Of a stretch of 64,000 bases of DNA, positions 15,668-23,119 are shown one piece after another. The notes under the pieces are model-generated. The model searched no databases and was not told where the DNA came from. It was given only the letters and a program-made list of their open reading frames with translations. Both the position numbers and the translations under genes were made by a program. How positions within the stretch are numbered: the first letter of the stretch is position 1; each line of letters begins with the position of its first letter. This DNA comes from Calidihabitans tengchongensis. GTDB taxonomy: Bacteria > Sysuimicrobiota > Sysuimicrobiia > Sysuimicrobiales > Kaftiobacteriaceae. The stretch spans positions 62,001 through 126,000 of the forward strand of contig JAVKIE010000001.1 in the NCBI GenBank assembly GCA_031459615.1, in the 5' to 3' direction.

Positions 15668-16360
15668 ATGGAGAACCCGCCGACGCGGATGATGGAGCGG
15701 CGCCGGTTCCTGCGCCTGGCGACCACCGTTCCGGCGCTGGCCGCCCTGGCCGGGCTGGTGTCGCCGCTGCTGCGGCTGCTCAAGCCCAACGTGGACAAGT
15801 TCCGCATCTACGCCCCCACGGCGCACGACACCCCCCAGGGCGAGGCCATCGTGGCGGCCACCCTGTCGGAGGTCGCCCGCCCCTGGGACTTCAAGTACTT
15901 CGTGTTCACCCAGAAGTATCCCCAGTACACGCCCCAGGGATTCAAAGCCGCCGTCGTGCCGGGGGTGGTGGTCCGCCTGCCGCGGAAGATCCGTCTGTAC
16001 GATCCGGCCACCGGCCGCGGCCCTCTGGCGTGGGCCCGGGACATCGGCAAGACCCCCCGGGTCACCGACAGCGACCTGGTGGTGTTTTCCCGGATCTGCC
16101 CGCACCTGGGCTGCATCTTCAACTACGTCCCCGACTACCGGGAGATCACCGCCGGCTACGGCGGCTACGTGCCGCCCCCCGAGCGCCGGCACGCCCTGAT
16201 GGGGTGTCCCTGCCACCTGAGCATCTACGACCCGGCCGACCCGCAGGTCCCGGGGAGGGTCCTCTCGGGTCCGGCGCCGCGCCCCCCGCGCACGTTTCTG
16301 TTTGAGGTGCGGGGCGGGGACATCGTCATCACCGACGTGGAGCCGGGGGGAATCGCCTGA
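15668..16360 (+). CDS. Rieske [2Fe-2S] protein with Tat signal
   Basis: 230-aa iron-sulfur subunit of a quinol:electron-acceptor oxidoreductase. The N-terminus ERRRFLRLATTVPALAALAG is a twin-arginine signal/anchor; tatA and tatC lie 7 kb downstream. Cluster ligands are CPHLGC (Cys144, His146, disulfide Cys149) and CPCH (Cys180, Cys182, His183); the usual CPCHGS is CPCHLS. The insert between the two boxes is about 30 residues and Tyr/Pro-rich, longer than in mitochondrial-type proteins. Directly followed by a cytochrome b gene, as in bc1/b6f operons. Confidence 0.92.
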   Translation: MENPPTRMMERRRFLRLATTVPALAALAGLVSPLLRLLKPNVDKFRIYAPTAHDTPQGEAIVAATLSEVARPWDFKYFVFTQKYPQYTPQGFKAAVVPGVVVRLPRKIRLYDPATGRGPLAWARDIGKTPRVTDSDLVVFSRICPHLGCIFNYVPDYREITAGYGGYVPPPERRHALMGCPCHLSIYDPADPQVPGRVLSGPAPRPPRTFLFEVRGGDIVITDVEPGGIA

Positions 16361-16369
16361 GGTCTGACC

Positions 16370-17530
16370 ATGTGGGAGACGGTGCGCGACTGGCTGCGAG
16401 AGCGCCGGGAGAAACTGGACCTGTTCGACGAGACCCTGGTGGCCCGGCAGGGCAATCCCTTCTACCTCCTGGGGCCCATGCTGTACTACTTCTGGCTCAT
16501 CACCGTCGTCACCGGGGTCGTCCTGATGCTGTGGTACGAGCCCACCACCACGGGCGCCTACAGCTCCATCGAGCGCATTCAGAACGAGATCGGCCGCACC
16601 GGCCTGACCGTGTTCGGGCGCCCGGTGGTCCTGGGCGGGCTGATCCGCGGCCTGCACAAGTACGGCGCCGACGCCCTCATCACCGTCATCTTCCTGCGCC
16701 TGTACCGCATGTACTTCCTGGGAGAGTACAAGAAGCCGGGCGAGCTGTCGTGGATGCTGGCCTTTGCCGGATTGATCCTGGCCATGATCTCCGGGATCAC
16801 CGGCTACCTGCTCATCTGGAACCAGCGGGCCTTCTGGGCCGCCAAGGTAGTCCTGACGGTCCCGGTGTACTTCGACGAGATCCCGGTCCTGGGCCAGTTG
16901 AAGTTCGGCTCGATGATCGCCTACCTGTTCCTGGGCGGGCCGGCCATCGGCCAGGCCACCATCACCCGGTTTTACGCCATCCACTTCGGCATCTCCCTGG
17001 TCCTGCTGGTCCTGGTGGAGGTGCTGTTCTTCCGCACCCGCCGCAAGCGCATCAACATGTCGCTGACGCCCCTGGCGGTGTTCCTGGTCATGCTGGTGGT
17101 CATCTCCCTCCTCCTGCCAGCCGAAAGCGGCCGGCGGGCCGATCCCACGCGGACGCCCCTGCCCATCCTGTCGGACTGGTACTTCCTGGCCCTGTACCAG
17201 TACGTGAAGTATACGCCGCCGTTGTGGGCGGGGCTGGGCCCCGGGCTGCTCATCGGCTTCGGCATGCTGGTGCCCTTTCTGGACCGCAGCCGGGGCCGCC
17301 GGCCCCTGGAGCGGCCGTTCTTCTTCGTGGTGGGCGTGCTGGCGCTCACCTACTTCCTGGTGTTCACGGCGCTGATCCTGTTCAACATCGCGGTGATCGA
17401 GCGGGATCCGTTCATCATCATGCTGGTGACGCTGGCGGTTCTGAGCCTGGGCCTGGCGTGGGAGATCCGGTACCGCCGCCGCCGGGCGGCGGCCCCCGCT
17501 GCGCCAGCCCGGGCGCCCGCCCGCGGGTAG
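16370..17530 (+). CDS. Cytochrome b with fused C-terminal (subunit IV-like) domain, lacking both ligands of one haem
   Basis: 386 aa, about eight helices. The N-terminal four-helix domain aligns with cytochrome b: LHKYGADALITVIFLRLYRM is helix B and TRFYAIHFGISLVLLVLV helix D. His96 and His205 (one haem pair) are present, but the second ligands, 14 residues on, are Arg110 and Leu219 instead of His. Thus the other haem (bH position) seems to be lost on both sides. The quinol-site motif PEWY appears as LSDWYFLALYQYVKY, so the Qo-type site may remain. It is encoded ten bases after the Rieske gene. Confidence 0.88.
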   Translation: MWETVRDWLRERREKLDLFDETLVARQGNPFYLLGPMLYYFWLITVVTGVVLMLWYEPTTTGAYSSIERIQNEIGRTGLTVFGRPVVLGGLIRGLHKYGADALITVIFLRLYRMYFLGEYKKPGELSWMLAFAGLILAMISGITGYLLIWNQRAFWAAKVVLTVPVYFDEIPVLGQLKFGSMIAYLFLGGPAIGQATITRFYAIHFGISLVLLVLVEVLFFRTRRKRINMSLTPLAVFLVMLVVISLLLPAESGRRADPTRTPLPILSDWYFLALYQYVKYTPPLWAGLGPGLLIGFGMLVPFLDRSRGRRPLERPFFFVVGVLALTYFLVFTALILFNIAVIERDPFIIMLVTLAVLSLGLAWEIRYRRRRAAAPAAPARAPARG

Positions 17531-17534
17531 GCCG

Positions 17535-17780
17535 ATGCGGCTGCTGTCCATCGCGGTGGCGTTCGTGGCGGCCCTGGCGGCCCTGTCGGCGGGGTGGGCG
17601 GCGGTGCAGGCGGCGTGGGCCGCCCCCACCCCGGGCGCCCTGGCCCGGGTGGCGGGGTACGCGCTGGTCTTCGCGGCGGCGTTTCTGTACCTGGGGTTCT
17701 GGGTGTACGCGGCGGACCGCGCGGCGGGCAGGGTCCGCCGGCGCATCGGCCTGTATGAGCGCTTCCTGGCCGGCCGGTAG
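17535..17780 (+). CDS. Small two-helix membrane protein (unknown)
   Basis: 81 aa, ATG four bases after the cytochrome b stop. Two hydrophobic segments (LLSIAVAFVAALAALSAGW and ALVFAAAFLYLGFWVYAAD) and a basic end, RVRRRIGLYERFLAGR. I know no family. The position between two cytochrome b genes makes it a likely accessory subunit of the complex. Confidence 0.7.
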   Translation: MRLLSIAVAFVAALAALSAGWAAVQAAWAAPTPGALARVAGYALVFAAAFLYLGFWVYAADRAAGRVRRRIGLYERFLAGR

Positions 17781-17839
17781 GACCCCGGTGGGAGCCCCTG
17801 GCGTCGGGGAGGGATGGGCGTGAATGCGGAGGGGACGGG

Positions 17840-18040
17840 ATGCGGAACGCGCATCTGACCGGCATCATCGCCCTCAGCGCCGTGGCCGTGGCGGCCGCGG
17901 CCGGCATCGTCTACGGGGAAGCCACCGACCGGTGGTACCTGGGCGGCGCCCTGGTGGGCGTGCTGCTGATCGCGTACGCGGGCATCGTGCTGCTGCTGCG
18001 TCGGATGGGCCTGATCGGGCCCCGGAGGGCTGAGCGGTGA
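17840..18040 (+). CDS. Small two-helix membrane protein (unknown)
   Basis: 66 aa with two helices (LTGIIALSAVAVAAAAGIV and YLGGALVGVLLIAYAGIVLL) and a basic tail, RRMGLIGPRRAER. Preceded by GAGGGGACGGG. Its stop overlaps the start of the second cytochrome b gene (GTGA), which ties it to that complex. No recognised family. Confidence 0.7.
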   Translation: MRNAHLTGIIALSAVAVAAAAGIVYGEATDRWYLGGALVGVLLIAYAGIVLLLRRMGLIGPRRAER

Positions 18041-19230
18041 GCGTCGCGGACGTGCGGCCCAGCCGCTACGGGCGGGTGATGACCGCGCTGTTGCGGGCCA
18101 CCCTGCGGGTGGACACGTGGATCCACCGGATCGTGCCCACCGACTACAACCCGCTGTACTACACCGGCGGCCTGGCCAACCTCTTCCTGCTGGTCCTGGT
18201 CCTCTCGGGTATCTTCCTGTTCTTCTACTACGAGGCCAGCCTGGAGGGCGCGTTCGCCTCGGTGCGCTACCTGACCCAGGCGGTCCCCTACGGGGGGCTG
18301 CTGCGGGGGGTGCACCGCTACGCCGCCGACGCCTTCGTGGTGGCCATCCTGCTGCACCTGTTCCGCAACTGGTTCACCGACCGCTACCTGTTCTCCCGGG
18401 ATAACCCGTGGATCTCGGGGATGATCCTGCTGCTGTTCGGGGGCTTCATCGGGGTCACCGGCTACCAGCTGGTGTGGGATGAGCGGGCCCAGGTCCTGAC
18501 CGCGCTGTTCGCGCGCCTGCTGCGCAGCATCCCCGGGGTGGGCGGCGCGCTGGCCGAGCTGTTCTTGGGGGGGCGCGGGGTCAGCGATGCCACCCTGGTG
18601 CGGATGCTGTTCCTGCACATCGGGCCCGCCTCGGCCCTGTACCTGCTGCTGTGGTGGCACTACCTGCGGCTGCGCCACCCCAAGATCTGGCCGCCGGCGA
18701 TGTGGGTGCTGTTCTGCGTGGGGCTGGTCTTCCTGCTGGCGGGCCTGATTCCCGTGGGCGCCGAGGCCATCCCGCCGGCGGCGCCGGCCGCGCGGCCCAC
18801 CCGGTTCGCCCTGGATGTCTTCTTCCTGTGGCCGTTCTGGCTGCTGAACTGGCTGCCGCCCCGCGGGGTCGTGGCCCTGGGGGTGGTCCTGTTCACCGCC
18901 GGCCTGGCCATCCCGTACCTCAGCCGGCGAGAGCACCCCGCGGCCATGGGGGTGCGCCACGCCGGCGTGGCCCAGGTGATCGACGGCAACTGCACCGGAT
19001 GCGAGCTGTGCTACTACGACTGTCCCTACAACGCCATCGTCATGGTGCCGTCTCCCGCCCCGGGGCTGACCAAGGCGGCGGCGAACCGCACCCTGCTGGC
19101 GGTGGTGGTGGAGTCCCGGTGCGTGGAATGCGGGATCTGCATCGGCGCGTGCCCCTTTGAGGCGCTGGAGCTGCCCCGGCTCCTGGAGCGGGACGTGCTG
19201 GCGCAGGTGGCGGAGGCGGTGTCGGCATGA
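18037..19230 (+). CDS. Cytochrome b (two-haem) fused to a C-terminal 2x[4Fe-4S] ferredoxin domain
   Basis: 397 aa. The N-terminal four-helix cytochrome b domain keeps all four haem ligands: His93 and His107 in VHRYAADAFVVAILLHLF, His194 and His208 in LHIGPASALYLLLWWHYL. Two more helices follow but no PEWY motif, so no canonical Qo site. From about residue 310 a bacterial ferredoxin domain carries CTGCELCYYDCP and CVECGICIGACP, each a full CxxCxxCxxxCP set. The protein could pass electrons between the membrane haems and a soluble partner. Start GTG overlaps the small protein upstream; stop overlaps the MvhD-like gene. Confidence 0.9.
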   Translation: MSVADVRPSRYGRVMTALLRATLRVDTWIHRIVPTDYNPLYYTGGLANLFLLVLVLSGIFLFFYYEASLEGAFASVRYLTQAVPYGGLLRGVHRYAADAFVVAILLHLFRNWFTDRYLFSRDNPWISGMILLLFGGFIGVTGYQLVWDERAQVLTALFARLLRSIPGVGGALAELFLGGRGVSDATLVRMLFLHIGPASALYLLLWWHYLRLRHPKIWPPAMWVLFCVGLVFLLAGLIPVGAEAIPPAAPAARPTRFALDVFFLWPFWLLNWLPPRGVVALGVVLFTAGLAIPYLSRREHPAAMGVRHAGVAQVIDGNCTGCELCYYDCPYNAIVMVPSPAPGLTKAAANRTLLAVVVESRCVECGICIGACPFEALELPRLLERDVLAQVAEAVSA

Positions 19231-19676
19231 GCGAGCCCCGGATCGTGGGGTTTGTGTGCGACTGGAGCGTGGACCTCCGGCCCCTGGTGGACGGCGGCCG
19301 GCTGCGGGATCTGCCCGGGGTGCGGATCATCCGCGTCCCCTGCTCGGGTTTCGTGCGCCCCGCGTGGCTGGAGGAGGCCCTCGTCCGGGGCGCCGCCGGC
19401 GCCTTCGTCACCGGGTGTCCGTACGGGGACTGCCTGAACCGCGAGGGCAACTTCCTGATGCGGGATCGGATCGACCAGCTGCAGCGCCGGCTGCAGCGCC
19501 GCAAGATCGACCCCGCCCGGGTGGCCATGCTGGCCCACGGGCTGCACGACGGGCGGGCGTTCCTGGAGGCGGTGCGCGCCTTCGCGGACCGGGTGGCCGC
19601 GCTGCCGGCTCCGGCCCGGCCGGGCCGCCCGGCGGTGGCGCAACCGGCCGGCGCGCCGGAGGGGGAGGGGACGTGA
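19227..19676 (+). CDS. MvhD/HdrF-like iron-sulfur protein (delta subunit of F420-non-reducing hydrogenase family)
   Basis: 149 aa. Matches the MvhD family in order: FVCDW near the N-terminus, VRIIRVPCSGFVRPAWLEEA, then GAFVTGCPYGDCLNREGN and a helical end ending in a low-complexity Pro/Ala tail. Cys11, Cys39, Cys64 and Cys69 could hold a [2Fe-2S] cluster; the second Cys of the usual CxxC (CNWC) is Ser here. In methanogens MvhD links hydrogenase to heterodisulfide reductase in an electron-bifurcating complex. No hydrogenase or Hdr gene is present; the neighbour is a cytochrome b-ferredoxin fusion. Confidence 0.82.
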   Translation: MSEPRIVGFVCDWSVDLRPLVDGGRLRDLPGVRIIRVPCSGFVRPAWLEEALVRGAAGAFVTGCPYGDCLNREGNFLMRDRIDQLQRRLQRRKIDPARVAMLAHGLHDGRAFLEAVRAFADRVAALPAPARPGRPAVAQPAGAPEGEGT

Positions 19677-19780
19677 GCCGGGCGCCGCTGCGGGTGCACC
19701 TGCTGTACCTGTTGTTCTACCTGTTCTGGTTCCTGCTGCTGACGTTCATCGCGTCCTTCGGGCTGGTGGCCGAGGCGTAG
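19673..19780 (+). CDS. 35-residue single-helix membrane protein
   Basis: GTG start overlaps the MvhD-like stop. One aromatic-rich helix, HLLYLLFYLFWFLLLTFIA, fills most of the protein. Such tiny subunits are common in cytochrome bc/b6f and oxidase complexes, and the coupling suggests it belongs to this one. No family recognised. Confidence 0.6.
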   Translation: MSRAPLRVHLLYLLFYLFWFLLLTFIASFGLVAEA

Positions 19781-19840
19781 GCCGCCCTCGGGTGGCCCGG
19801 GATTCCGGCGGCGCTGCTGGCGGTGGCGGAGTCCCTCTGC

Positions 19841-19846
19841 TATTCT
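19841..19846 (+). promoter_or_regulatory. Possible -10 element for the cupredoxin gene
   Basis: TATTCT lies 51 bases before the ATG in an otherwise GC-rich gap; the -35 region is weak. It would give a leader of about 45 bases containing AAGGAGGGAG. Confidence 0.35.
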
Positions 19847-19897
19847 GGTGACGGTTTTCCGCACGCCAGAGTCCGTGTCCAGACAAGGAGGGAGCGC

Positions 19898-20275
19898 ATG
19901 GGCAGGAGGATGGGGCGGTGGGCGGTGCTGGCCGGCGTGGCGGTGATCGTCGCGGGCTGCGGGGGCGGTGGTCCCCGGGGCGGGCAGCCGGCGGCGCCGG
20001 CGGAGGGAGCCATCACCGTCACCGAGACCGAGTGGGCCATCCGGTTTCCCGGCACCCCCCTCAAGGCCGGGAAGGCCACCCTGGTCATCAGGAACGAGGG
20101 CACCATCGAGCACAACTTCGTCATCCAGGGGCTGGGCGTGGAAGTGGACGCCATCCCCCCCGGCGGGTCCCGGCAGGTGACCGTGGACCTGCGGCCGGGG
20201 ACGTATGAGGTGGTCTGCAACCTCCCCGGCCACCTGGAGGCCGGCATGAAGACGACCATCACCGTCGCTCCCTGA
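19898..20275 (+). CDS. Cupredoxin (plastocyanin-like) lipoprotein
   Basis: 125 aa. The signal ends in a lipobox (VIVAGC, Cys21). The mature part is a type 1 copper domain: His72 in IEHNFVIQG and the C-x4-H-x4-M set Cys107, His112, Met117 in CNLPGHLEAGM. It sits just after the Rieske/cytochrome b operon and is the obvious soluble-face electron acceptor for the Rieske protein, working outside the membrane. The Shine-Dalgarno AAGGAGGGAG is strong, so expression could be high. Confidence 0.9.
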   Translation: MGRRMGRWAVLAGVAVIVAGCGGGGPRGGQPAAPAEGAITVTETEWAIRFPGTPLKAGKATLVIRNEGTIEHNFVIQGLGVEVDAIPPGGSRQVTVDLRPGTYEVVCNLPGHLEAGMKTTITVAP

Positions 20276-20310
20276 CGAGCCCGTCGCCCCGCCGCGAGAG
20301 GGCGGGCGCC

Positions 20311-21279
20311 ATGGATCTGTCGGCCATCTACGCCCCGGTCCGGGACGACCTGGACAGCCTGCAGCGGTTGCTGGAACAGGAGCTGCAGGCCGACGATCCC
20401 TTCATCGGGGACCTGGTGCGCCACGTGCTGAGCACCCGGGGCAAGATGATCCGCCCCGCCCTGGTCTGTCTGTCCGCCCAGGCCAGCGGCGGAGCCGGAG
20501 AGGCGCGCCTGTGGCTGGCGGCGGCGGTGGAGCTCATCCACATCGCCTCGTTGATCCACGACGATGTCATCGACGACGCCGCCGTGCGCCGGGGGGTGGC
20601 GACCGTCAACGTGCAGTGGGGCAACCAGATCGCCGTGCTGCTGGGGGATTACCTGTTCAGCAAGGCCTTCCACCTGCTCAGCCGCATCCGCCATCCCGAC
20701 GTGGCCCCCACGCTGGCCGTGGCCACGGTGCGCATGAGCCAGGCGGAGATCCTGCAGGTCAAGTACGGCCACGAGCCCCACGACGACGAAGGCGTGTACT
20801 TCCAGATCATCGCCGGCAAGACGGCACACCTGTTCGCGGCGGCCTGCCGGGCGGGAGGGTTGCTGGCCGGCAACCGTCCCGCCGCGGAGCGGCTGGGCAT
20901 GTTCGGCCTGCACTGGGGCATGGCCTTCCAGATTACCGACGACACCCTGGATCTCACCGGGCGGGAGGCGGCCCTGGGCAAACCGGTCTACAGCGACATC
21001 CAGACCGGGAAGGTGACCCTCCCCCTCATCCGCACCCTCCGGCAGGCCACCCCCCAGGACCGGGATCACCTGCTGCGCCTGCTGCACGGTCCCCTGGGAG
21101 ACGGGGCCCGGGAGGACGTCCGGCGGCTGTTGCAGCGCTACGGCGGCATCGAGTACGCCCTGGACGTGGCCGGCCGGTACTCCCGCCAGGCGGCTCAGGC
21201 CCTGGCCCCGCTGCCTCCCGGTCCGGCCAAAGAGAGCCTGCTGGCCCTCACCGAGTTCGTCGTGGTGAGGTCGCACTGA
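20311..21279 (+). CDS. Long-chain polyprenyl diphosphate synthase (quinone side chain)
   Basis: 322-aa trans-prenyltransferase. First aspartate-rich motif LIHDDVIDDAAVRRG, second ITDDTLDLTG, and the GKTAHLF and GKPVYSDIQTGKVTLPLI blocks typical of hepta- to decaprenyl diphosphate synthases. There is no separate small subunit gene alongside. It would supply the isoprenoid tail of the quinone used by the neighbouring complex. Chain length cannot be read with certainty. Confidence 0.92.
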   Translation: MDLSAIYAPVRDDLDSLQRLLEQELQADDPFIGDLVRHVLSTRGKMIRPALVCLSAQASGGAGEARLWLAAAVELIHIASLIHDDVIDDAAVRRGVATVNVQWGNQIAVLLGDYLFSKAFHLLSRIRHPDVAPTLAVATVRMSQAEILQVKYGHEPHDDEGVYFQIIAGKTAHLFAAACRAGGLLAGNRPAAERLGMFGLHWGMAFQITDDTLDLTGREAALGKPVYSDIQTGKVTLPLIRTLRQATPQDRDHLLRLLHGPLGDGAREDVRRLLQRYGGIEYALDVAGRYSRQAAQALAPLPPGPAKESLLALTEFVVVRSH

Positions 21280-21285
21280 CCCGCG

Positions 21286-22320
21286 ATGTCCGCTCAGCCC
21301 CACGCCGCGGGTCCGGTGGCGGTCACCGGCGCCACGGGATTCGTGGGCATGCACGTGGTCCGGGGCCTGCATGACGCGGGGGTACCGGTGCGGGCGGTGG
21401 TGCGGCCCGGCACCCGCCGGGTGGAGCGGGTGGCGACCCTGCGCCGGTGGGGATGCGAGGTGGCGGAGGCCGACGTGGGCGACCTGGCGGCGCTGGAGCG
21501 GGCCCTGGCCGGTTGCCGCGCCGTCGTGCACCTGGTGGCCATCATCCGGGAGCGGGTAGGCGCCACCTTCGACCTGATCAACCGGCGCGGCGTGCGGGAG
21601 GTGGCGGCGGCGGCGCGGGCGGGAGGCGTGGGGCGGGTGGTGCACCTGAGCGCGCTGGGCGCCGGCCCCCGGGCCCCGCGCTACCTGCAGTCCAAGTGGG
21701 CGGGGGAGGAGGAGCTGCGCCGCAGCGGCATCCCGTGGGTCATCTTCCGCCCGTCGTTCATCATCGGTCCCGGGGGAGGGGCTGCCCGCCAGTTCGCGGC
21801 GGTCGTCCGCCTGGGCGCCTGGTATCCTTTGTGGCTGCTGGGGGTGCCATTCCGGCCGCTGGCGGCGCTGGCATCGGTCACCCCGGCGGTGCCGGTCCTG
21901 GGATCGGGCCAGTACCGGTCGATGCCCGTGGACGTGCGGGATGTGGTGGACCTGGTGGGGCGGGCGCTGGACCACCCCGCGGCGGTCGGGCAGACCTTCG
22001 ACGTGGTGGGGCCGGACACACTGACCTACGATGCGATCCTGGACGAGGTGATGAGCGCGCTGGGGGTGCGGCGGTGGAAGGTCCACATCCCCCTGCGGGC
22101 TGCCCGGGCCCTGGTGCGGGAGATGGCCCGCCTCCCCTCTCCGCCCATCACGCCGGACGAATTCGAGGCGCTGATCCTCGACAACGTCGGCGATCCGGGT
22201 CCGGTGCAGCGCGTGTTCGGCCTCACCCCGCGTCCGTTCCGCGAGGCCATCCAGTTCGCGCTTGCGGGCGATGCGGAACACCCGCCTGACGGCGGGACAG
22301 GAGGCTCCCGTGGACCGTGA
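21286..22320 (+). CDS. NAD(P)-binding atypical SDR, complex I NDUFA9-like
   Basis: 344-aa Rossmann protein: VTGATGFVGMHVVRGL, then HLVAIIRERVG, the active-site-like YLQSKWAGEEEL and FRPSFIIGPGGG. These match the NDUFA9/atypical SDR group, often involved in quinone or respiratory-chain assembly. It lies six bases after the polyprenyl synthase, which supports a role near quinones. Substrate unknown. Confidence 0.85.
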   Translation: MSAQPHAAGPVAVTGATGFVGMHVVRGLHDAGVPVRAVVRPGTRRVERVATLRRWGCEVAEADVGDLAALERALAGCRAVVHLVAIIRERVGATFDLINRRGVREVAAAARAGGVGRVVHLSALGAGPRAPRYLQSKWAGEEELRRSGIPWVIFRPSFIIGPGGGAARQFAAVVRLGAWYPLWLLGVPFRPLAALASVTPAVPVLGSGQYRSMPVDVRDVVDLVGRALDHPAAVGQTFDVVGPDTLTYDAILDEVMSALGVRRWKVHIPLRAARALVREMARLPSPPITPDEFEALILDNVGDPGPVQRVFGLTPRPFREAIQFALAGDAEHPPDGGTGGSRGP

Positions 22321-22705
22321 GCCGGAGCGGCCGGAGCCGCTCAGTACCCTGCTGGTCCGCCTGCTGCAGCAGGCCGGAGCCCTGCTGGACGCCCGGCTGC
22401 GGCTGACCCGGGCCGAGGCCCGGGCGTGGCTGCGGGATCTCGCCGCCGCGGCGGTCTTGCTGGCCATCGCCCTGGCCCTGCTGCTGCTGATGGTGCCGGT
22501 GGCCGTCGCCGTCCTCATCCTGGTGCTGGCTGAGGTCCTTCCCCCGTGGCTGGCCACCGCCGTCGTCCTGGCGGCGATGGCGGTGGTGACCGTCGTCCTG
22601 ACGGCGGTGGCCCGGGGGCGCCTGCGACGGCGGCGGCCGACGCTGCTGCAGGACCTGCGCGAAGACTGGCGGGCGATCCGTCGGACGCTGGAGCGCCGCC
22701 CATGA
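22310..22705 (+). CDS. Phage-holin superfamily III (DUF1469-like) membrane protein
   Basis: 131 aa from a GTG with AGGAGG seven bases upstream, overlapping the SDR stop. A short soluble N-terminus (STLLVRLLQQAGALLDARLR) precedes two long hydrophobic helices and a basic end. This is the layout of the DUF1469 family, widespread in free-living bacteria and not evidence of a prophage here. Function unknown. Confidence 0.65.
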   Translation: MDREPERPEPLSTLLVRLLQQAGALLDARLRLTRAEARAWLRDLAAAAVLLAIALALLLLMVPVAVAVLILVLAEVLPPWLATAVVLAAMAVVTVVLTAVARGRLRRRRPTLLQDLREDWRAIRRTLERRP

Positions 22706-22896
22706 CCCGCGCCGGGGAGGAGGCCCGCGTCGCCCGCGCCCGGGAACAGATCGCCGCCGATCTGGCCGCCATCCGGCGCCGGTGGGCGGCGGGGCGCTGG
22801 CTGCCGGTGGGCGCGGCCATCCTGGCCGGCCTGCTGGCCGGGGCGTGGGCGGGGTGGCGGGAGCGATCCGGCCGCGCGCGCACGCGGGGTGTATAA
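22702..22896 (+). CDS. Small single-helix membrane protein (unknown)
   Basis: 64 aa. An amphipathic charged N-terminal helix (AREQIAADLAAIRRRW) precedes one transmembrane segment (LPVGAAILAGLLAGAWAGW) and a basic tail. ATG overlaps the stop of the previous membrane protein. No family recognised; such proteins often accompany DUF1469 proteins. Confidence 0.6.
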   Translation: MTRAGEEARVARAREQIAADLAAIRRRWAAGRWLPVGAAILAGLLAGAWAGWRERSGRARTRGV

Positions 22897-22897
22897 T
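22892..22897 (+). promoter_or_regulatory. -10 element for tatA
   Basis: Perfect TATAAT 18 bases before the tatA ATG, with GGAGGTG (22905-22911) between. The 5' untranslated region would be only about 11 bases and nearly all Shine-Dalgarno. No clear -35. Confidence 0.5.
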
Positions 22898-22914
22898 CGG
22901 GGCGGAGGTGGCCC

Positions 22915-23100
22915 ATGCCCAACATCGGGTGGACGGAGCTGATCGTCATCCTGGTGATCGCGCTGCTCGTGTTCGGTCCCTCCCGGCTGGCCGGCATCGG
23001 CGGCGCGCTGGGGAAGGCGATCCGCGAGTTCCGCAGCGCGGTCCGGGACGCCGAGAACGAGATCGACCGGGCGACGGCATCCGACAAGAAGAACACCTGA
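22915..23100 (+). CDS. tatA: Sec-independent protein translocase TatA/E
   Basis: 61 aa. The N-terminal helix with WTELIVILVIALLVFGPSRL is followed by the FGP hinge and the amphipathic helix GGALGKAIREFRSAVRD. It oligomerises to form the Tat pore. The window contains at least one probable substrate, the Rieske protein. tatC follows directly; no tatB is seen, as in minimal TatAC systems. Confidence 0.93.
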   Translation: MPNIGWTELIVILVIALLVFGPSRLAGIGGALGKAIREFRSAVRDAENEIDRATASDKKNT

Positions 23101-23119
23101 GCGGCGGTGAGGAGTCGGC

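Noticed and set aside
22310..22705. Phage holin as sign of a prophage
   Set aside because: The DUF1469/holin III superfamily is common in chromosomes, and no other phage gene is nearby.
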